Translations under genes and position numbers: made by a program | Source of the DNA: Cyanophora paradoxa | Lineage: Eukaryota; Glaucocystophyceae; Cyanophorales; Cyanophoraceae | Reading direction: 5' to 3' | DNA: 64,000 bases | Assembly (NCBI GenBank): GCA_004431415.1 | Contig: QPMI01000545.1 | Coordinates: forward strand, 62,001 to 126,000 | Notes under the pieces: model-generated | Databases searched by the model: none | What the model was told of the DNA's origin: nothing | Seen by the model: only the letters and a program-made list of their open reading frames with translations | Shown: positions 33,801 through 42,800 of the stretch, one piece after another | Position numbering within the stretch: position 1 is the stretch's first letter | How the letters are laid out: every line of letters begins with the position of its first letter

Positions 33801-34415
33801 ACGGGCTTGTCGTGCTTGTCGTGACGGATCGTCTGCTTGCACCCGCTCGTGAGGTCCGCGCCTGCGCGGGTCGTCACGCGGCGCGCCGGGGCGCAGCGGC
33901 CTCATGGCCCGGCGCGGCCCCGGACCGTAGAGGATGCCCTTGCCGGGCTTGGCGAAGAAGACGAGGTTCCCGTCGTGCGAGGGCGCGATGTGGGAGACGC
34001 GCTCCTTCTTCTTCTGGCCCGTCGCCGCCTTAAACTTCGCCAGATCCTCGGCCTCCCACTGCAGGAACGTCCCGTCCTGCGCGCCGGGCTCGGTGACCGG
34101 ACCGGGGCGCCCGAGGCCGGCGGACCTCGAGTGCTGCGAAGAGCAGGAACGAGCCCGGCAGGAACGCAAGGCAGTCCGCGTTGGCCTCGAGCGGGACCTG
34201 TTGGAGCGTCTGGCCCGTGTTCGCGTCGTACTCTGCGGTGCACATTCATTCATTCGAGCGTAGCTACGGCGTTTCTCGTATCGAGCGGCGCCGCGCGGGG
34301 CACCAATGAGCCGCTTGTCGTTCGTCGAGACGACCAGCTTCGAGCTCCGCGGGCTGAACGCGGCCGTGACGACCGTGGCCGACGGCCGCGCCGTCAGCAC
34401 GGCGTGCACGTTCAT
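27867..34415 (-). CDS. TSET/TPLATE-complex TTRAY (TWD40-1-like) subunit
   Basis: A WD40 plus alpha-solenoid coat protein with more than 15 exons. ATG at 34415: MNVHAVLTARPSATVV, FSPRSSKLVVSTNDKRLIG and EYDANTGQTLQQV match the start of plant TWD40-1 as I remember that family. More WD40 exons follow: HDKPVRALAASPRAPYAV, AHADGRVRIWEPANEKN, CFHPSRDVLALGG and VVGIAFGSAQPFLLAATADG. Later exons carry FHFVSRGYLISYDLA, SALFAGPALLLAARSALYVA and VLGAALPDRVALVAPTGD. The solenoid holds HVARLGFPNLALELAYLA and AGEDAWRYGQYETARRLFEA (compare the Y-G-Q-F-D-S-A-K-E-T-F-E block of TWD40-1), then WPLFHIFYTNNRPEALRALL. The C-terminus has an acidic Ser stretch, GSGSEEDAFAQR, then PAIIVRIRPDAGTS (the plant protein has SSSDEEG then LQIRIREKP). 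TSET/TPLATE acts in endocytosis at the plasma membrane. An alpha- or beta'-COP identity is less likely. Inner boundaries are approximate; stop at 27867. Confidence 0.62.
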
Positions 34416-34595
34416 CGGGCCAGTCCTCCAGCAAGCGAAACCAGACAGGCTGTACCCGGGGTCGCCCAGACAAAAGAAAGCCAGCGCGGCGGCGAGCGTT
34501 TCTTCACAGCTGGCGCAGCACCGGTGGAATCTGCAGCGCTTTGGTCAGCTTCCTTCCACTATTCGACAGCGCCAGCGAGTCCTCGCCGACTCCTC

Positions 34596-34757
34596 GGCAC
34601 CAGGGCCATCGCGGCACCGCAGGTAGCCCCTGCGTTTTGTTCCTGCGCGCCTCATTGTCTCACGTGCGTGCAGTGACGGCACCAGGGCCATCGCGGCACC
34701 GCAGGTAGCCCCTGCGTTTTGTTCCTGCGCGCCTCATTGTCTCACGTGCGTGCAGTG
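34596..34757. repeat. Exact tandem duplication, 82-bp unit, in a bidirectional promoter
   Basis: The 82 bases starting GGCACCAGGGCCATCGCGGC at 34596 are repeated from 34678 without visible change over about 80 bases. Each copy ends CACGTGCGTGCAGTGACG. The pair fills most of the 352-base gap between the divergent starts at 34415 and 34768. Confidence 0.95.
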
Positions 34758-34767
34758 ACGACGTACG

Positions 34768-35613
34768 ATGGCGGCGGCGCCCGACAGGAGGAATCGCAGG
34801 CTCACGAAAGAACTCCAGGAGTGCGCCCTCGGGCCTGGAGTCGGCGGATTCGACGCTGATCGCTGAACTCGCAGGCTGCAGAAGCACACCGGGGACGCGA
34901 TCAGCGTCGAATCCGCCGACTCTTTCGCTGAATGTGAGTCTGAACGAGGGCGCCGCGCACGGTCACCTGAGCCGGCGCAGGGGTTCTCCGTGTGCGCTGT
35001 AGTCCTGAGACTATATATGCTGGCGAGATCTACCATCTGCGCTTCCGGTCCGTGCGCCCTGGGCCTCGCGCCGCTGCCGGCGTCAACGCGGCCCGCAGCT
35101 TCTCGGACCGCTACCCGATCGAGAGCCCGGAGGTCGTGTTCTTGGAGCCTTCGCCCGTGCACCCTCACATCTACAGCAACGGCCACAGTGCGTCCCGCGC
35201 CCGCCCTTCCCTCCACGCCCTCCGTGCGGCCGAGCGCCGGCGCCCGAGCGCGCCCCGCAGTATGCCTGAACATCCTGGGCAAGGACTGGAGCCCCGCCCT
35301 CTCCGTCGAGTCCGTCTGCATGTCCATCATCTCGTGCGCCGCGCCGCCCCGCCCCGCCCGCGCGGCCCAGTCCCTCCAAGCGCCGCGGCCGCGGCCGACG
35401 CCGGCGCACGCGCGCGCGCGCGCGCAGGATGCTCTCGTCCTGCCGGAAGAAGGAGCGGCCGAAGGGCGACGCGGACTACTCGCGGCGCTACGCCGGAGTC
35501 TCCCCCAAGCAGGCCTCCTTCCTCTTCCACGGTACCCCCTCTCGGATTCGACCCGCCTGCGCCAGGCCCACCAGGCCCCGCTGACCGCCACCCTACCAGA
35601 CGACGACGTCTAG
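34768..35613 (+). CDS. UBE2W-like: UBE2W-type E2 ubiquitin-conjugating enzyme
   Basis: An E2 that in animals attaches ubiquitin to the N-terminal amine of substrates. Exons: about 34768-34836 (MAAAPDRRNRRLTKELQECA, the N-terminal E2 helix), a poorly defined exon at about 34889-34940 (KHTGDAISVESADSF), then about 34999-35047 (PETIYAGEIYHLRFR), 35099-35187, 35261-35333, 35428-35531 and 35600-35613. Joined sequence gives FSDRYPIESPEVVFLEPSPV, HPHIYSNGHICLNILGKDWS (catalytic Cys at 35263) and SPALSVESVCMSIISMLSSC, then the end FLFHDDDV. The HPHxYSNGHICL motif, the short C-terminal tail with HDD, and lack of a C-terminal helix are UBE2W features. All joins from exon 3 on are exact in frame. The second exon lacks the expected Trp before PETIY, so that boundary is uncertain. 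Confidence 0.85.
34838..34922. repeat. Perfect 26-bp inverted repeat with 33-nt loop, across UBE2W exon 1/intron/exon 2
   Basis: The left arm (34838-34863, GAGTCGGCGGATTCGACGCT...) is the exact reverse complement of the right arm (34897-34922). The arms lie at the end of the first coding exon and inside the presumed second exon, so the transcript could fold the first intron into a loop. Confidence 0.95.
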
Positions 35614-35932
35614 ATCTGGGCGGCCGTCTCGCCTCCGACCCTTGGGGCGCGGCCCCCTGTAGGCAGTCCCTCTCGATCTCCGTCGGGCGTCCTCGAGCTC
35701 CCACTGTATCATAGCTAGATCGAGACTTTAACCCCACGGCGTCACGTACGCGTGCGCGTAATGTACCGGGTACTGTGCCACTCGTACTTGAACCCTACAT
35801 GCACACGCCGCGCCCCCTCGCTCGCCCGCACGCGCATCCCATGCCACTGGTACTTCCGCACAAGTACATATGTACACGGCGCGCCCCCTGCGCCGGCCCG
35901 CCCCGCCGCCCCGCCTCGGCCTCGGCCTCGGC
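35614..35932. other. Convergent 3' gap, no gene supported
   Basis: Short stretch between the UBE2W stop and the F-box/LRR stop. It contains two similar phrases, GTACTGTGCCACTCGTACTTG and ATGCCACTGGTACTTCCGCA, about 80 bases apart. I see nothing else in it. Confidence 0.4.
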
Positions 35933-37906
35933 CTAGGCTGCGCGCTCGTCGAACTGTATGGCGACGTCGGGGAGGAGGCCGGCGAGGAAAGCCTTGCCCT
36001 TGCCCTCCTCCGCCCGCAGCGGGTCCACCGCGTCCGGCCCCAGCCGCAGCGCCTGGAGGCCCCGCAGGGACGCCACCGCCAGCATGGAGCCCGGCAGCGG
36101 CAGCGGCGAGCGCGTCCAGAAGGAGCGCAGCTTGGGGAGGTCGGCCCCGACCCGCCCAACGAAGCTGCGCGGCGCCAAGTCGACAAAGAAAGGGATGGGC
36201 GGGGAGGGGGAGAAAGCGGACTCGGGGGGGAGCTCCTCAGGGTTCTGGTCGGCGTCGGAGGCGTCGACGACGAGGGTGCGGAGTGCGCCCCAGGGCCGCA
36301 GCGGGTGCGCGGCGAGGGCGGAGAGGGCCGGCGGGCCCATGTTCATCTCCAGCGCCTCCAGGTTCGTCAGGGCGAGCACCGCCGGCGCGAAGAAGGCCGC
36401 CGGCCCGTCGTCCGAGAGCGTGATCGTCAGGCTCCTGCACGGGCGTCAGGGCCGGGCATTCGGAGCGCGCGGCGGCGCTCTGGCGCGCTTGAGGGTCGGG
36501 GCGAGGGTGGAAAGGGGCCGCCAGGCCGCCTCGGTCGCGGGGGCGTCCACCGTCGCCGTCAGGTGCTGGATCGTCAGGCCCTCCAGGAACGCGAGCGAGG
36601 TCACTGCGCAGGCTTTAAGACGAGGCGGCTCTCGGAGGCGGGCGGGCGGGCGGGGGCGGGGGCGCGGGCACGGTTGAAGTAGAGGACGAGGGAGGTGAGG
36701 GAGGAGAGGCGGGAGAGGGGCCGCAGGTCTCCCCCCCCCGCGTTGAGGTACACGTCGTTCACGATCGGGCGCGCCGCCCCCGCCCCCGCCCCCGCCGCCG
36801 CCTCCGCTTCCGGCTGCACGAACCCGATCCGTAGCCGCTCCAGCTTGGGGGGGGGGGGGGGGGGGAAGGGGGGGGTTAGATAGGGGGGGGGAAGCGGCGG
36901 GGGTGGAGGGGGGGTACCAGGGGCAGCTGGGCGACGGCGCTGCAGACCTCCGCGACGAGGCCGTTCTCCTCCGCGTCTGCGGGGGCCGGCGTCATCGAGG
37001 GGAAGGGGGGGGGAGGGAAAAGGGGGGTACGCACGGTCGTCGGCGATGATGGAGAAGGAGATGTTGCGGAGGGAGTCGGCGAGGGACCCCAGCGCCTTCA
37101 GCTGCAGGCGGCGCTCGAGCGAGCGAGCGAGCGCGGGGCCGACGGGCGCGGGCGGGCGGGAGGACCTGGTCGACGCTGATGGGGAGGAGGGAGAGGATGA
37201 GGGTCTTGAGGCCGCGGACGAGGGCGAGCGGCTCCATCGCGCAGCGGACCCACGGGTCGCACAGCGTCATCGCCGCGCTCCGCGTGTACTGCGCGCAGAT
37301 CAAATCAGGTCGGATCAGATCGGATCGGATAAGATCTGATCTGAGGGACCTGGAGGTGGAGGATCTCGAGGCTCTGGAACTCGGAGATGGCGGGGAGGGC
37401 GGCCTTCGACCGCTCCGTCACCTGCCGGTCCTCCCACCTGCTCGGATCAGATCATGTCAGATCGGACCGAATCAGATGAGGTGCGGCGGCCGCGGAGACG
37501 GGTGCGGACAGGACGGTGAGCTCCTTGAGGGTCCCCTTGAAGCCGCGCCGCAGGTGGTGCACGCCGTCCCGCTCAATCTGCGCCTCCCACAGCGCCAGGC
37601 CGCGGATCGAAGCCTTCAGCGAGTCCGGCAGCGCCGCCAGCGCCGCGCAGTCCGCGTCCGTCGGCCGCTGCGGGCGGGCGGCCCCATCGTCGGCTTCGGA
37701 GGGGCGCCGGCCTGCGGCGGGCGAGCGAGAGAGCGCACCCGCAGCGCGATGCGCTCCCAGAGGGATTGAGAGGAGGCGACCTGCCTGAAGTGTCTGCAGA
37801 CCCGCCGGAGCGCCATGAGCGCCCTGAACTCGGGCTCCGGGTCCGCGTCCTCCGGGTCCAGGAGCGCGTGGGCGCAGATCGGGGGCACGCGGCTCCACTC
37901 CCGCAT
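35933..37906 (-). CDS. F-box / leucine-rich repeat protein
   Basis: Likely substrate adaptor of an SCF ubiquitin ligase. ATG at 37906; the N-terminus WSRVPPICAHALLDPE...LMALRRVCRHFRQVASSQSLWE (residues 4-52) fits an F-box: the LR-x-VCR-x-FR core followed by LW. Later exons have Leu-rich segments of the right period: ADCAALAALPDSLKASIRGL, ISEFQSLEILHLQVPQ, LVRGLKTLILSLLPISV, LERLRIGFVQPE, LSRLSSLTSLVLYFNRA, LAFLEGLTIQHLTAT, LTNLEALEMNMGPPALSALA, ALRTLVVDASDADQNPEELP and LRGLQALRLGPDAVDPL. The protein ends VAIQFDERAA at 35933. About ten exons; introns open GTGCG or GTACCCCC. Two introns (about 37290-37345 and 37440-37480) are unusually rich in GGATC/AGATC repeats. No transmembrane or kinase part is seen. 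Confidence 0.65.
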
Positions 37907-38485
37907 TGTCGCGCGGAGGAAGATCCGGATCAGCAGCTGAACGGAACGTTCAGGACGGCCGGAGCGCTGCGGGGTTGGGCGAGCATGAGCGCCCGCAAGC
38001 GAACGCGCACCTCGTCGGGCAACTGGAGGATGGCCGAGGGCGCTCTATTTGCTGCCTCCGTCGCTGCACACTCCGTCAGAGTGCGGGAAGCGGCCGCGCG
38101 AGAGCGGTGGCCGCACCTGGCGCAGAATTCGCTGCGCTCTCTGCGGGTTCGCTGACCACCGCGCCCGTGCGCTGCCGCTTCCGCGGTCCAGCTCCAGAGC
38201 TATCGCCGATCCCGTGCGACTTCATCATCCTTTGTCGCGCGAATCGATCGTCTGGTCCCGAGCGATTGACGGTGAGCTCCGAGAGTCCCGCTGCTCGTCC
38301 CGCTGCTTGCGCGAGTTCACCGAACGCGCTTTCCGCTCGTTTCGCGCGGTGCGAGAGCGCTTTCCAACTCGAAGCCAATAACTCGAACGCGTACCCCTAG
38401 AGTCGAGCATCTTCAGCTCAGCGCGCTCCACGTAATCCCCTTGGTCACTCAAACGCCCAAGTCCTTGTCTCTCGAAGGGCTATTG
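37907..38485. promoter_or_regulatory. Shared upstream region of the divergent F-box and kinase genes
   Basis: 578 bases between the two ATGs. GC content falls toward the kinase. I find no clear TATA box or other named element, and cannot exclude a non-coding first exon of the kinase. Confidence 0.35.
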
Positions 38486-40545
38486 ATGCGCGCCAAGGCC
38501 GACGACGCGTTCGACTCGCTTCTGGTTGACGACGACGATCAGCACGCAGCGCCGGCTTCGCCTCTCGCAGCCCAGCCGCGGCCCTCGCAGTACGACGACA
38601 CTCAGAACACAGCGGCGGTAGCTCCGTTAGCAGCACAGCAGCGGCCCGTGCAAGGCAGCCCGATGCACTTGGCGCCGCCGGTCGTTCCGGGCCCGTCGGA
38701 CGCCCGCGGGAGTCCTCACGGCAGCCCCCGTTTCGAATCTTCACGCCTGCAGAACCAAACCATCAACAACCGCTATCAAGTAGGGAGAGAGCTCGGGAGA
38801 GGAGCCTTCGGGGTGCGTCAGACAGAAAGTGGGCTTCAGCTTAGCTATGCGCGTTCGGCGAGGAGTCACGGTCGCGAAGTGCGACGAAGAGAAAGTGGGC
38901 TTTCGCGCTGTGGGTTTAGCTAAGCGCGCCGGCCCGCGGGTCGGGAGTGGAGCGCGCTCTCGGCAGCAGATCTAAACCGGCTCTCCCGTCTAGCCGCTTT
39001 CTGATCGCTCTTCATCCGCGCAGTTCGTCTACCGAGCGCGCGATTTGAGAACCAACACAGATGTCGCGCTGAAGGCATTGCAAAAACATTCCGTGCGCAC
39101 ATTCCAGCCGCGCCGCGGCTCTCCCACCGCCTTCCGACGCGCGCGCAGGTCAATAAAGAGGTGCGGAGGCGCATGCGTGAGCTCGCGAAGCGCTCGCGGC
39201 AGGTGTGGGCCCGCCGCCGAGCTGCGAATTGATCCGCCGCTGTCTTTCTCGCCCTGCCCCCGCAGACGTTGAGGCAGGAGATCGCGATTCTGCACCAGGT
39301 AAGAGACAACGAGAACATCGTTCAGATTCTCGACGGTGGGCCGCCCCCGCCCCCGCCTCCCGCTCCGCTCCGCCCCGCGCTGACCTGCCTGCCCGCCCGC
39401 CCGCCCGCCGCGCAGTGCAGTCGGCGGGCGGCCTGATCTGCATCGGTCCGACCCGTCCCGCTCGCCGCGGGGCCTCTAGCCTTCCGCGCGCTCACCGCGC
39501 GCGGCGCCGGCAGTGACGGAGCTGTGCGAGCTGGGTGACCTCAAGTCGTACATGGGGCGCCGGAGGAGCGACGAGCCGCTGGGCGAACCGTTCGCGCGAA
39601 CGGTCGCCCGCCAGCTCGGCAACGCCCTCGAGGTCCTCTACAAGCGCAACCTCTGCCACAGGCCCGCCGGCGCCCGTTCGCCGCCGCCCAGCCCCCCATC
39701 GAAATCGAAACGGCCCCGCAGGGATTTGAAGCCGCACAACATCCTGCTACAGAACGGACCCGAGGGGCTCATCCTCAAGGCGCGGATGCCGTACCCCTCC
39801 CTCACCCCCGCCCTGACCGGTCTGACCCAGCCCGCAGGTCGCCGACTTCGGATTCGCGCGCTACATCGAGAGGTGCGCGTACCCCCCTCGCCTTCCGCCC
39901 CCTTCCCCTGCCCGACTAAAGAAGCCCGAGAATGCCCTCCTAACCGGCCGCGCGGCAGCTTCGGCACATACACGCCCTGCGGGACGATGCAGTACATGGT
40001 GCCCCCCGGCCCCGCCTCCCTCCCTCGTCCCGCGCCGAACCCGTACCCCCCAGGCGCCAGAGGTGCTGGCCGGCGAGCGATACGACATCCGCGCCGATCT
40101 CTGGTGCCCCGCTTCGAAGGGGGTACGGGATTCCCGGCTCGCGCCGACGGCGTACCCCCCGGGGCCAGGTCGGTGGGTATCCTGCTCTTCGAGATCATAT
40201 TCGGGCGGAGGCCGTGGAAGGGGGACCGCCCCGTCCACCGCGACGCCCGGGTACCGTTCCCTTCGCTCGTGCTTCGCATCCCCCCCCGTCCTGAGCCTTA
40301 GGCGGGCAGCTGCGTATCCCGGGCTTCCCGATGGTCTCCGAGGACTGCGTGGACCTTCTGCAGCGCCTCCTCAAGCCCGCCCCCGCCGACCGCATGACGT
40401 ACCCCCAGTTCCTCGTACGCCTCTACCCCCCAACCCCTCCCCCCTTCTCGATCTGAAGGGCGCGCGGGCGCAGCGGCACCCGTTCGTGCGGGCGGACGGC
40501 CTGCTGGGCTTCCTCTCCGTCCTCCCTTACTACCTCGTCCCCTGA
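38486..40545 (+). CDS. Ser/Thr protein kinase, ATG1/ULK-like
   Basis: Start at ATG 38486 (MRAKADDAFDSLLVDDDD); an N-terminal extension of about 90 residues is Pro/Gln/Ser-rich. The kinase domain is split over about ten exons: RYQVGRELGRGAFG (P-loop, about 38771-38812), FVYRARDLRTNTDVALKALQ (about 39023; catalytic Lys in VALK), VNKEVRRRMRELAKRSR, LRQEIAILHQVRDNENIVQI (alpha-C Glu), VTELCELGDLKSYMGRRR (hinge), NALEVLYKRNLCHR plus DLKPHNILL (HRDLKPHN catalytic loop), VADFGFARYIER (DFG, 39843), TPCGTMQYMAPEVLAGERYD (APE), RADLWSVGILLFEIIFGRRP and PMVSEDCVDLLQRLLKPAPA, ending HPFVRADGLLGFLSVLPYYL at 40545. All catalytic residues are present. The LL-x-x-LL-x-P-x-x-R-M/I...HPF ending and short length fit ATG1/ULK-type kinases, which act in autophagy or Hedgehog-type signalling; which one cannot be told here. 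Confidence 0.75.
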
Positions 40546-41265
40546 GGCCCGCGCGGCGCTGGCCGCCGCCCGCCGGGCTCCGGATCCGGCCCCGCCGTCT
40601 ATCCATCGTACCCCCACCGCTTCTTTGCCCCCCCCCCTCCCCCCCCGTTTTGGCCCACCACCGCCTCCCGGAGTCCTACCGGTACCGCTTCTTTGAAAGT
40701 TTTAAACAGACCCGGCCGCGCCCAGCTAGGCCCAGGTCAGGCCCGGCCCCGGGGTCCGCGATTGCGAGGGCTTTCATCGCGATTCGCGCTCGGGCTGCTG
40801 CTCTGGAGAGTAACGACGAAAGCTCTTTTGATCATCGGCCGCGGGTCATCGGATCTGACAAGTGCAATTTGCAGCTGCCGCGGCCGGTAGGCAGGTTACG
40901 CGTAAGTTGCGGCGTAACGTCGACGTCACGACTCACGACGTGCTCGCGTCGCCTTGCAAGTTGCGATCGAGCTACGAGCTAGCGCTCAAGCCCCGCGGGC
41001 CGCGGCCGGCGCCGCGCCGCAAAATTAAAGCCTCGAGCTCGCTAGTCGGAACTCGGCGCTGGCGAATCGCGATCATCGGCAGCAAGCAAATCCGAGCTCA
41101 AGCCGCAGAGCTCATCAACTTGGCAAGCTCGCTGTCAAGCTCGGTGAGCTCTAGCTCAAGCTGAAGGCAAAGCCAATCAAGCTCAAGCTTATTGCTCAAG
41201 CCACAACATGTAACGGCTTGCATGCATATGCGCCGAACGTTACCGTAGAACACATAAAAACCCCG
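40546..41265. other. Intergenic, no gene supported
   Basis: Begins with C-rich sequence, then short AGCTCAAG repeats (41100-41210). I see no gene or RNA. Confidence 0.45.
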
Positions 41266-41510
41266 CGCCCACTTAATTACCGCGGTACCAAATTACCGCG
41301 CCGAGAATTTGTTAAAACGCGGTAATTTGGAACCGCGGCCGCGGTAATTACCTGCTGAGACGTCGCCCCATACAGTACCCCCCCAACATTACCGCCCCAT
41401 ACAAGCCTCAAATTTGTAAAACGCGGTAATTTGGTACCGCGGTATTTTGCTCTATCGCGGGCCGGGTTTCAAAACGCGGTAATTTATGCCGCGGTAATTT
41501 AGTGCCCGAC
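41265..41510. repeat. Cluster of GCGGTAATT / AATTACCGC motifs
   Basis: Seven copies of GCGGTAATT or its complement in about 230 bases (near 41274, 41292, 41319, 41341, 41420, 41474 and 41492), several in the longer palindrome-like form AATTTGGTACCGCGGTA. The cluster lies 320-560 bases upstream of the methyltransferase ATG. A protein-binding array or degenerate foldback repeat is possible. Confidence 0.7.
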
Positions 41511-41577
41511 GGTCATGCACTTCGGAACTTGCAGGCGAATTCGAATTTCGAACTTCGAAGTTCGAAGGCCCGCGCAG

Positions 41578-41602
41578 ACTAGTACTGCGGCGCAGTACTA
41601 GT
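41578..41602. repeat. Palindrome with 11-bp arms
   Basis: ACTAGTACTGC, GGC, then GCAGTACTAGT: perfect arms with a 3-base centre, followed by further CTGCGGCAG-type short palindromes to about 41700. Confidence 0.9.
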
Positions 41603-41718
41603 GCAGCCTGGCAGGGCCGCGCACTGCGGCAGGCCCGCGCTGCCGCAGTGCAGCCCTGCGGACCTGCGGCAGCTGCGCCAGCCTGCGCGTGCGGCCGCGG
41701 CTGCGCATGCGGCCGCGC

Positions 41719-41730
41719 GTATATACGTAG
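41719..41730 (+). promoter_or_regulatory. Possible TATA box of the methyltransferase gene
   Basis: GTATATACGTAG, 101-112 bases upstream of the ATG at 41831, in an otherwise GC-rich stretch. Spacing suits a TATA box with a leader of about 70-80 bases. Confidence 0.35.
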
Positions 41731-41830
41731 CTGTAGCCTGTAGTTCAACTTTCGCGATCGTGACCAGCTGCAGACCAACTGCAGCTGTAAGTACCGGGTG
41801 ACCAGCTGCAGGCTGCAGCCATCGGTATAT

Positions 41831-42649
41831 ATGCCGGGTCGGCGCCGGATTCTTGCCACCACGCTGTTGCTGTGCGCGTTGCTCCTGGGCCTGCTTCTTG
41901 CATACAGCCAGCGGTCCGAGGCCGACGCCAGCACAGTCCACTTTCGACACATTCAGCTCGCCGACGCTTTTCGAGTAGACCCGCTCGCGTGTAAGAACGC
42001 TCGCCGCTACGGGCTGGATGGAGATGGCGGCTGGACTGTGTGCGTGGATTCCTTCGATGCGACGGACCCCACTCTCTCTGTGCTCTCCATCGGCGTTGGA
42101 TGGGACTGGTCGTTCGACCGGCAGATGGGCGCCGAGGGGGCCGACGTCATCTCCCTGGACCACACCGTAACGCTCCCGGAGGTCATCGCCCCGGGAGTGC
42201 GCTTCTTCCGGATGGGGGCGGCTGCGCGGACAGACCTCTTCCGAAGCAGGCCGATGGTCTCCCTCTGCTTCGTCGCCGAGCAGCTGCGGGCGGTGCGCGG
42301 GAGGAGCCTGCGCGTCGTCAAGATCGACTGCGAGGGCTGCGAGTGGGACGTCCTCACGAGCGCGCTGCGCGAGTGCGGGGCCGCGCTCCTCGCCGGCGTG
42401 CGCTCCCTCTCCATCGAGGTCCACATGACCAGGGAGCTCGGCCTCGCCGCTGAGGCCGACGTGGAGCGCGCCCGCGAGGCCCTTGGCCTCCTCCTCGCCT
42501 CCGGCTTCCGCGTCGCCAGCGTGCGCAAGAACCCGATACGCTACGGGTGGAATAGCCTCCACCCCACCGTCCACGAGGAGCTGCGGAGCCAGCTCGCGCT
42601 CCCCCATGGTGGCGCCTCCTGCTGCCTCGAAGTCACTTACGCGCGCTAG
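41831..42649 (+). CDS. Membrane-anchored methyltransferase-like protein (METTL24/Methyltransf_22 type)
   Basis: A single uninterrupted frame of 272 codons, the only intronless host gene called here. Residues 5-25 (RRILATTLLLCALLLGLLLA) form a type-II membrane anchor. NARRYGLDGDGGWTVCVDS followed by VLSIGVGWDWSFDRQM and GADVISLDHTVTLPEV resembles the G-DGG-W...C and S-F/I-G-x-x-x-D-x-S-F-D pattern of METTL24-like/Methyltransf_22 proteins. VKIDCEGCEWDVL is the FkbM-like K-I-D-x-E-G-x-E-W-D-V-L acidic motif. The cytosol-Golgi-lumen topology suggests action on glycans or secreted proteins, but the substrate is unknown. Start set at ATG 41831 because it directly precedes the anchor; an upstream in-frame TATAT region makes longer starts unlikely. 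Confidence 0.75.
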   Translation: MPGRRRILATTLLLCALLLGLLLAYSQRSEADASTVHFRHIQLADAFRVDPLACKNARRYGLDGDGGWTVCVDSFDATDPTLSVLSIGVGWDWSFDRQMGAEGADVISLDHTVTLPEVIAPGVRFFRMGAAARTDLFRSRPMVSLCFVAEQLRAVRGRSLRVVKIDCEGCEWDVLTSALRECGAALLAGVRSLSIEVHMTRELGLAAEADVERAREALGLLLASGFRVASVRKNPIRYGWNSLHPTVHEELRSQLALPHGGASCCLEVTYAR

Positions 42650-42800
42650 CTTATTAAACTCAGCCCATGTGAGATATCGCCAAGTCGATCCGTTAACGGA
42701 TCCGGATCCGGAGCTTGGCGCGAGAGCGCTTGATGCCATGCATCTGATGACCGTCGGACGTTCGTGTTCATACGCATGATCATGATCACAGTTTCAGGTT

